Below are positions 26,428 to 33,400 of a stretch of DNA of 37,306 nucleotides, piece by piece. The first letter of the stretch is position 1. Each line of letters starts with the position of its first letter. This DNA comes from Micromonosporaceae bacterium. Lineage in GTDB: Bacteria > Actinomycetota > Actinomycetes > Mycobacteriales > Micromonosporaceae. The stretch lies in assembly GCA_019689695.1 (NCBI GenBank), contig JADGHA010000002.1, positions 1-37,306 on the forward strand, written 5' to 3'. The position numbers and the translations under genes were made by a program. The notes below the pieces were generated by a model. The model was not told where the DNA came from. It made no database searches and saw only the letters and a program-made list of their open reading frames with translations.

Positions 26428-26742
26428 TCAGTCCTTCCGCTCCCCGGTCTCCGGATCCAGGCCCAGAAACTCCCGCGCCCTCTTCTTGCGCTCCAGCTCC
26501 TGCTCGGGCGGCGGCGGCCACGGCTCCCCGCCCATGATCTCCGCCGCCCGCGCCCAGTACTCGCGCTCCGCCTCCGGCGACGGCGGCCGCGCGTGCTCGG
26601 GATCGGCGCCCTCCGGCGTGTGCTCGGCGTCGTCCACTCCGTGCCTGGCCTGCCACTCGTCGTGCCAGCGGGCCAGCTCGGCCAGCTTGCGCCGGCGCTC
26701 CGGGTCCATCTCCAGCGCCACGGCCTCCCCTTCCATCGGCAC
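26428..26742 (-). CDS. Small charged hypothetical protein
   Basis: ORF in operon context; MDPERRRKLAELARWHDEWQARHGVDDAEHTPEGADPEH...; start may be the internal Met of MDPERRRK. Confidence 0.65.
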   Translation of the reverse strand: MPMEGEAVALEMDPERRRKLAELARWHDEWQARHGVDDAEHTPEGADPEHARPPSPEAEREYWARAAEIMGGEPWPPPPEQELERKKRAREFLGLDPETGERKD

Positions 26743-26751
26743 CGGCGCCGG

Positions 26752-27411
26752 CTACACCGCCACCCGCGCCGCGACCGTCTCGCGGGTCCACTCCGCTGGC
26801 TGTCCGGCGGCCGCGGTCACCGCCCACCGGTAGATGTCCAGCGCCGCGCCGAACTCCAGCAGATAGTACCGGTACGAGAAGAACTCCAGCACGACCGCGT
26901 CTGCGCTCCGGCTGATCCGCGGTTCGGCCACGAGCGATGCGTCCACCGCGGGGTACTGGCGGACGAGCGCGTCAACGTCGCGGACCAGCCAGCCGGACCG
27001 ATGTGACTCGGTGGCTGCGAAGGGCTTGACCACCGGGCCGCCGATGTCGTGGCCGGAGTACAGCTCGCCGAGCAGCTCCGCGTAAGCCAGCGGGTCCAGA
27101 TCCTCGCCGAGCCGGCGCCCGAGCGCCCGCATCGTCGCAACGTCGTTGAGGAACAACACGTCGCCGTCGCGGGGGAACACCAGCCCGTACGTCACCACGA
27201 AGTTGTCCATGAACCCGTTGGCGACCGCTCGGACCGCCTCGTCGACCCAGGCCTCGCCGGCGATGAGCCAGTCGGCGTCGGCGAGCGTGTAAGCGAACGA
27301 CGAGGTGCTCAGCGCGGTGTACTCCGGGTTGTCCCACCGCTTCTCGAGGCGCTCGCTGGGGGCGAACGCCACCCGCCTGAGCGCCTCGACGGCCCGGTCG
27401 GCCCGCATCAC
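26752..27411 (-). CDS. Hypothetical protein in accessory cluster
   Basis: 219-aa ORF collinear with neighbours; no family recognised. Confidence 0.7.
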   Translation of the reverse strand: MMRADRAVEALRRVAFAPSERLEKRWDNPEYTALSTSSFAYTLADADWLIAGEAWVDEAVRAVANGFMDNFVVTYGLVFPRDGDVLFLNDVATMRALGRRLGEDLDPLAYAELLGELYSGHDIGGPVVKPFAATESHRSGWLVRDVDALVRQYPAVDASLVAEPRISRSADAVVLEFFSYRYYLLEFGAALDIYRWAVTAAAGQPAEWTRETVAARVAV

Positions 27412-27457
27412 TGCCCCTCTCCTGCTGGCTCGGCCGCCATACTCTCACAGCTGGCCG

Positions 27458-28303
27458 CTACTGCCCCGCGATCGACGCACGGGCCTGGTCCACCAGGTGC
27501 AGCACGAGCGCACCCAACCCCTGCGGTGTCACATCGGCGGGACCCCGGCGCGCCAGCTCCTCCATCGGCGTCCCGGGCTCCGCCTGCCCGAATAGCGAGT
27601 CGGGCTCGCAGACGTACGGCACGGCGACCAGCTCACCCCCGGCTACCTGCAGCATCACGGCCACACTGCGCCGGGCGAACTCGGCCACCGAAAGCGGAAT
27701 CGGGAAAGGCTCGGTCAAGGCAATACGCATCCGCTCCGGATCGTCCACCCCCCCCGCCGCGGCGAGCACCGCCGCCAGCACCGCGCCGACTGCGGCGGCG
27801 CCCACCGCGGACCGGGTCCGCGCCACCGGCGTCCGCCACCGCGGCGGGTCACCTGTCACGGGCACCGCCTGCAGCTGGTCATCGGTCTCGAACACCACCG
27901 CCCGACCGGCAGCCGGCAGCCCGGTGGGGGGCGGCGGCGCCGGATGCGCCGGCTGGTGCTCGGCGAAGACCGCCAGATAGTCCCCATAGGCCAACGGCAG
28001 GTCGAGCGCGGTCAGCCGGTCGAACAGTGCGCGGCCCAGCCGCTCCAGCTCACCGCGGTAGTCCAGGGACAGCTCGAAGTCGTACCCCGCGTACGGAGTG
28101 TCGGCGGCCCACTCCGGGTCGACCCGGTCCAGCGTCAGGTGGCCGAAGCCCTCCTCGCCGAGCCAACCCCGCGCATCGACCGCGAACACGAAGTCCTCGC
28201 CGGAGTACGCGTAGCCGGTGACCTCCAGGGCCTCCGCCACCCGGTGCGCCAGCGAGTGCGCCGAACCCGGGTAACGCGCATAGATCTCGACCGTGCTGCC
28301 CAT
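27458..28303 (-). CDS. Hypothetical protein in accessory cluster
   Basis: ORF from MGSTVEIYARYPGSAHSLAHRVAEALEVTGYAYSGEDFVFAVD; the longer upstream ORF extension overlaps the next gene and is not favoured. Confidence 0.7.
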   Translation of the reverse strand: MGSTVEIYARYPGSAHSLAHRVAEALEVTGYAYSGEDFVFAVDARGWLGEEGFGHLTLDRVDPEWAADTPYAGYDFELSLDYRGELERLGRALFDRLTALDLPLAYGDYLAVFAEHQPAHPAPPPPTGLPAAGRAVVFETDDQLQAVPVTGDPPRWRTPVARTRSAVGAAAVGAVLAAVLAAAGGVDDPERMRIALTEPFPIPLSVAEFARRSVAVMLQVAGGELVAVPYVCEPDSLFGQAEPGTPMEELARRGPADVTPQGLGALVLHLVDQARASIAGQ

Positions 28304-28319
28304 CAGACCACCCAGCGCA

Positions 28320-28877
28320 TCAGTCCGCGAACCGGCTTCGCATCTCGTCCTGGAACATCGCCTGCCACCGCTGCAGAGTCTCCCGCCGGAACCGCTTCGG
28401 GTTCTCCTGGTACACCGCGCGGCCGTGCGGCGTCCAGAACGCCGACTCCGGCACCGCGTCGTGGCCCTCCGGGATGAACTTGAGGATCTCCCCGATCGCC
28501 GCGATCGCCAGCTCGAACGAACGCTTGCGCTCGCCGTCGACGGCGGGGTCACCGGTCGCGGGCGCGCCGCCGGCGCGCACACCGGTGTCGGCGACCAGCT
28601 GCCACTCGCCTGGGTCGAGCAGCTGCGAGGGCTCCGGACCACCGAAGAACAGCACGTCATCGGGGCCGGGGACGGCGGGCCGCTCGGGCAGCCGGAACAC
28701 GAACTCGCGCGGCGTCCCGCAGCCCTCGCACGTGCCGTAGTACCGCCGGGCCGGCTCGCCCTCGTCGCTGGCGAGTGCGCTCTGCCACGCCGTCTCGGCG
28801 CTCTGGCAACGCTCGCATGGGTGCAGGTCCATGTAGAGATGGGCCTCGTCCCGGCTACGGACGACCGGCAGCGCCAC
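28320..28877 (-). CDS. Zinc-ribbon-like protein (CxxC...CxxC)
   Basis: MDLHPCERCQ...RRYYGTCEGCGTPREFVFRLPE; collinear with cluster. Confidence 0.75.
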   Translation of the reverse strand: MALPVVRSRDEAHLYMDLHPCERCQSAETAWQSALASDEGEPARRYYGTCEGCGTPREFVFRLPERPAVPGPDDVLFFGGPEPSQLLDPGEWQLVADTGVRAGGAPATGDPAVDGERKRSFELAIAAIGEILKFIPEGHDAVPESAFWTPHGRAVYQENPKRFRRETLQRWQAMFQDEMRSRFAD

Positions 28878-28952
28878 CTGGTACCTCCGCTTCTTCGCCG
28901 CTCCGCCAATCTAACAGGCGGCGATGTCCCGACCACGCTCGATCGGGTGCGC

Positions 28953-28966
28953 GCCGCCCGGGCGGC
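28953..28966. terminator. Perfect 14-bp GC palindrome in gap between two accessory genes
   Basis: GCCGCCCGGGCGGC immediately 3' of the minus-strand ORF ending at 28973. Confidence 0.35.
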
Positions 28967-28972
28967 ACCGCC

Positions 28973-29674
28973 TCACGGCCGGGCCCAGAGCCTGGCCGAG
29001 CCGGCGAGCGCGCTGCGCTGGTACGGCGGCAGGTCGTCGCCGGTCCAGACCACCTCGACCTGCGGCGCGTCCTCGCCCACCTGGACCAGCCGGCGCTGCG
29101 CCCGGTGCGCCAGCTCCCACGCCTCGGTCCGCGGGTCGGCCTGGGCCAGGTACACCCGCCGGGCGCCGGCCGGCGGCCCGTCCGCCTCGCACCGCCAGGC
29201 CCGCCAGACCGCCGCCACGTCGCCGTGCCGGGACAGCGTGTCCATGGCGATGTCGTCGGTCAGGTCGGTGAGGTCGTCCGCCAGGTCGGCCAACTCCGGC
29301 GGCGGCCCGGCGGCCAGGTCGAGCGTGGCCGGGATGCGCGCGCCGGCGGTCTTCAGCACCTGCGGCGGCGCGGGGAGGAAGGCGTAGTCGGGCGCCGGGG
29401 TCTCCTCGGCGATGGTGACCTGGGCCAGCCCGACGGGCTCGGGACCGACGGCGTCGAGCACATCCAGCACCTCGCGCAGCAGCCCCACCTCCGCCGCGGT
29501 CAGCGGCACGCCCAGCTCGACCGCGGACGCCGAAACCACGTCCGGCAGCTGCACCAGGTCGCCTCCACCCAGTAGTGAGCGGGCGTGGGTGGTCAGCTTG
29601 TCCGGAACGCGCCCGGCCAAACGCAGCAGCATCCGGTGCAGCCCCGAGTAGATCCGCCAGACCGTCTCATCCAT
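28973..29674 (-). CDS. Hypothetical protein in accessory cluster
   Basis: 233-aa ORF MDETVWRIYSGLHRMLLRLAGRVPDKL...; no family recognised. Confidence 0.7.
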   Translation of the reverse strand: MDETVWRIYSGLHRMLLRLAGRVPDKLTTHARSLLGGGDLVQLPDVVSASAVELGVPLTAAEVGLLREVLDVLDAVGPEPVGLAQVTIAEETPAPDYAFLPAPPQVLKTAGARIPATLDLAAGPPPELADLADDLTDLTDDIAMDTLSRHGDVAAVWRAWRCEADGPPAGARRVYLAQADPRTEAWELAHRAQRRLVQVGEDAPQVEVVWTGDDLPPYQRSALAGSARLWARP

Positions 29675-29981
29675 CCCGGGCCTCCTCGATGACGATGATC
29701 TCGGTGCAGTCCCCGGTAAGCCGCGGGGTCACCGACCTGGTGCTCTCTGTTCGATCTGGTCCCAGGTGGCGTTTAGGTCGCGGGTGGCTGGGCCAATCTG
29801 CGCCCTCGCCTGTCTCGGGTCGCCAAGCGAGCCGGCGTGCGCCGCGGCGATCGCCGGTGGCTGTCCACCCATTTCGCAGTCCATCTTGGACATCGCGCTC
29901 CGGTGCTCGCGAGGTCTTTGTTGTCAACCTGCTTCGCGGGCTTCCCGCTACGCACGACGCCGGCCCAGCATAATGGGTGAC

Positions 29982-30467
29982 ATGACGACCAGCGGCGACC
30001 GGAGCACGGTAACCCTGTTGAACAAGCCGATGGACCGCGAAGGTTGGTCGGCCGAAGTGGTGACCCTGGAGGTGCTTCCGGCAGGCGACCTGACGCTGCG
30101 GAGCCACGCTTCCGGACGCGCCGTCGAAATGGTCATGGGTGATGGCGTCACCGAGTACGACCGGGCGTGGACAGTTTCCGCCGGCCAGCTGGAGCAGCTG
30201 CGGCAAGCGTGCATACGAGATTTGTTCCCGGACACCACCGCCCTCAACGCCTGGCTGGCCAGGTCCGGCGTCCAGGCCGAGCCCGGCGAGTGGTACGGGT
30301 TCACCGTCCGTCCGGTCGACGACCGGCAGTTCCTGCTGGAGGCGGTCCGTACGATCATCGGCCTGGAGGACGACGACGAAGGCACCAAGATGGCCGACAG
30401 GTTCATCGGCTGGCTTGCCGCACAGAACATCAGCCACACCGTGGAGCAGCACACAGGCCGCGGCTGA
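29982..30467 (+). CDS. Hypothetical protein convergent with giant multidomain gene
   Basis: MTTSGDRSTVTLLNKPMDREGWSAEVVTLEVLPAGDL...; alternative ATG at 29973; stop abuts the giant gene stop with zero spacing. Confidence 0.7.
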   Translation: MTTSGDRSTVTLLNKPMDREGWSAEVVTLEVLPAGDLTLRSHASGRAVEMVMGDGVTEYDRAWTVSAGQLEQLRQACIRDLFPDTTALNAWLARSGVQAEPGEWYGFTVRPVDDRQFLLEAVRTIIGLEDDDEGTKMADRFIGWLAAQNISHTVEQHTGRG

Positions 30468-33400
30468 CTAGTCGGGCATCAGCGCGGACCGCAAGAGCTG
30501 CGGATCGACGAGGTCGGGTGACGCCGCCTGCGCGGGAGCTGCCGCGCTCCCGCCCGCAGCGCCCGGACCGCTGCTCTGCGCCGCCGCGGCGCGCGGAGTG
30601 CTCGGCCCGCCGGTTTCGATGCCTTGCATAGCTTCCAGGAGGCGACGCGCCGCGCTGCCGGGCGGGAACTGCCGGTCGAGGTATTCGCGCAGTTCAAGGG
30701 CGCGCTGCCGGTGCTGGTCCAGGGCCTCGAGAACCTGCTTCACGTGCGCCGCCCAGGCCGGCAGCCGCTGCTGGCCAATCCGTTCCAGGGCGCTTCGGAT
30801 CGCCTCGGGGGTCAGCGTGCCATCCTCCGCGGTGACCGCCGCGAGCGCGTCGCGCAGCGCCTGGACGGTTACGCCGTCGCGAACTGTCGCCGGCTCTCCG
30901 AGCTCTGCCGGCACGTAGTGCGGATCGCCGAAGAAGAGGCCGGCGCCGGTCCCTTCGCCGACCACGACCGGGACGCCGGCACGAGCCGCTTCGCTGGCCA
31001 CCAGTCCGAAACCCTCGTGCATGGACGGCATCATCACCAGGTCCGCCTGGTAAAGATCGGCCAGCAGCTCGGCCTTGTTCGTGGTGAACGGCTTGACCAC
31101 GACCTCGTTCCCCGCGATCTCGGACAGCTGCCTGGCCTGGATCGCCGCCGCCGCACTGTCCGGTGCCCCACGCACCGTCAGGTGGGCGTCCACGCCGTCC
31201 GCGCGCAGCTCCGCGATGAGCTCGGCGGCGAAGTCCACGCCCTTGATCGGGTCGCCGGCCCGGCCCTGGACCAGGATCTCGAATCCGGCCCGGTCCGGCG
31301 GTCGCGGTGGCGGGCCCCCCGCCACCGCGGGCATGTCGGAGATGATCTCGTGGACCGGCGGGGCGACCTGCGCGGCTTCGGCGCTGAGCCGGGCCGCCTC
31401 CTTGCCCAGCAACGGGCCGACCCCGGCCACCAGGTCCGCGCCGCGCATCAGCGTGCGTTCGGTCTGCGCGTGCTGCAGCCCTTCGGCCGGGTTGCCCCGC
31501 AGGGCGTCCAGTACCTCAGGTGAGGTGTGCAGCACGTGGATGTACTTGGCGTCCGGGTAGACGTGTTCGACGAGCCACTGCGCCGCCCCGCCGCTGAACC
31601 GGGAATGCCCGACGACGACGTCGACGTGCGGCGGCAGGTTCTCCGGCAGCATGCTCATCGCCCGAGTGTCCGGCTCGCCCTTCGCGTCGACCACGCCCCA
31701 GACGTGCCGCACGCCGATCACGTGGACGCCCGGAGCGGGCTGCGCGTGCGTCAGCTCCGGATTGGAGAAGTCCACAGTGGAAACACGGGCGTAGACTTCG
31801 GCGCCAGCCGCACCGAACGCCTCGGTGAGCTCGCGGTTGGCGGTAGGCACGCCACCTCGGTTCGACCAGTACTCGGTCGAGACGGTCATGACCCGCAGCT
31901 TCTCGTCCGTCGGCACATCGGTGTCGCCGGCCCGGCGCAGGACCACTTCGCGCGGCGACAGCTCGCGTTCCCAGGTCGCGTGGTCCACCCGGGCGACGTC
32001 GTCGCCGAGCCCCATGACGATGTCGTGCAGGCCGCGTCCGCCGGTCTCGCCATCCGGTGGCGGCAGCTCGTGCACCGGCGGCGTGCGCTCCAGACCGAGA
32101 CTGTCCAGCATCGCGGCGACCTCGCGGGCAACATCTGGACCGACCGCCACCACGAGGTCCGCCCGCGCGATCACCGCCAGGTGGGCCGGATCGGTGGGAA
32201 CCGCGTCCAGAATCTGGACGATCTTCGCCTCCGGGAAGGCGTCCCGCCGTACGTCTGCGATGCCGGCCGTCTCGCCATAACCGATGATCACGTCCGCGTC
32301 GGCCGGCAGGCCGTCCAGACGCAGCAGAGGGCTGAGCCGACCGGTGATACCTGGTATCGGTGCGGCGCCGGAGACCTGGACTCGTGGCGCAAGTTCGGTG
32401 GACGGTACATCGGGTTGGCGGAGCAGTACGTGGTCGCCGATGCCGCCCAGCGCGGTGGAGACACGCTCCATCAGGCCTGGTTGCCCCGACCTGCCCGGCG
32501 CGGCGTCAAAGGCGAGAATGTGCAGCGGCGTGGTTGGCCGGTCGGCCGGCGCCCGGGGTGTCTCCTCAGGCCCGCCCGGCGGCTCCCCACCAAGTTGCTC
32601 CACTGTCGACATCGGTTGCGCCGGCCGAGGGTCGGGCCCGAGCTCCGACTCGATATCGCCCCAGCTGTCGTACAGCTCGCGACGTGAATGGAGCGGGCCG
32701 CCCTCGCTGATGGGCTTGACGCCCTTCCAGTCCGAGCCGAGCATCGCCCGCTTGCCGATCCAGGTGGCGTCCCGGCCGTGCTCGCCGTTCCACCCGGCCC
32801 GCGCGATGTCGTTCGGCGTCGGGTAGTCGCCGCGGCCGAACGGGTTGTTCGCGGCCCGGTTCAGGATGTCCTGGGCCGCGTCCTTCTGCCGCATCGCGTC
32901 GGCGACCATGTCGACCGGGTCGTCGGCGTGGTACTTGTGCCGCAGGCGGTTGATGTCCACGGTGTGGTCGCCGTTGGCCCAGGCCCGGATCTGCTCCATG
33001 TCCGCGTCGATGTCACGCATCTCGGCACGCAGCCGGTCCAGGATCGCGTTCACCCGGTGCTCGGTGTTCGGCGCCCAGTCGAAACCGGCCTTCGCCCACG
33101 CGTACCCACCGACGGTGGAGCTGGCGTGCACCTCGATGCGGTCCACGCCCGAGTAGCGGTACCAGTCCTCCAGGTACCGGTTCCACTCGGCCGCGAAGCC
33201 CTTGCCCTGCGAGCCCTCCGGCAGATGGAGCGTGTTGTGCTCGACGTAGATCGACCCGTCGTAGTCGCGGTGGAAGACCCGCACCACCCGCCCGACCGAG
33301 TGGGTCTCGGTGTCCACAAGGTCCATCCGGACCACGACGTCGTTCTTGTAGACGGTGACCGCGTACGGGTCCTCCAGGTCCATCCGGGTCCGCACGCCGG

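Noticed and set aside
28304-28936. N-terminal extension of the 27458-28936 minus-strand ORF
   Set aside because: Extension is Arg/Ser/Thr-rich and runs out of frame through the zinc-ribbon ORF; the MGSTVEIYARYPG start at 28303 is preferred.
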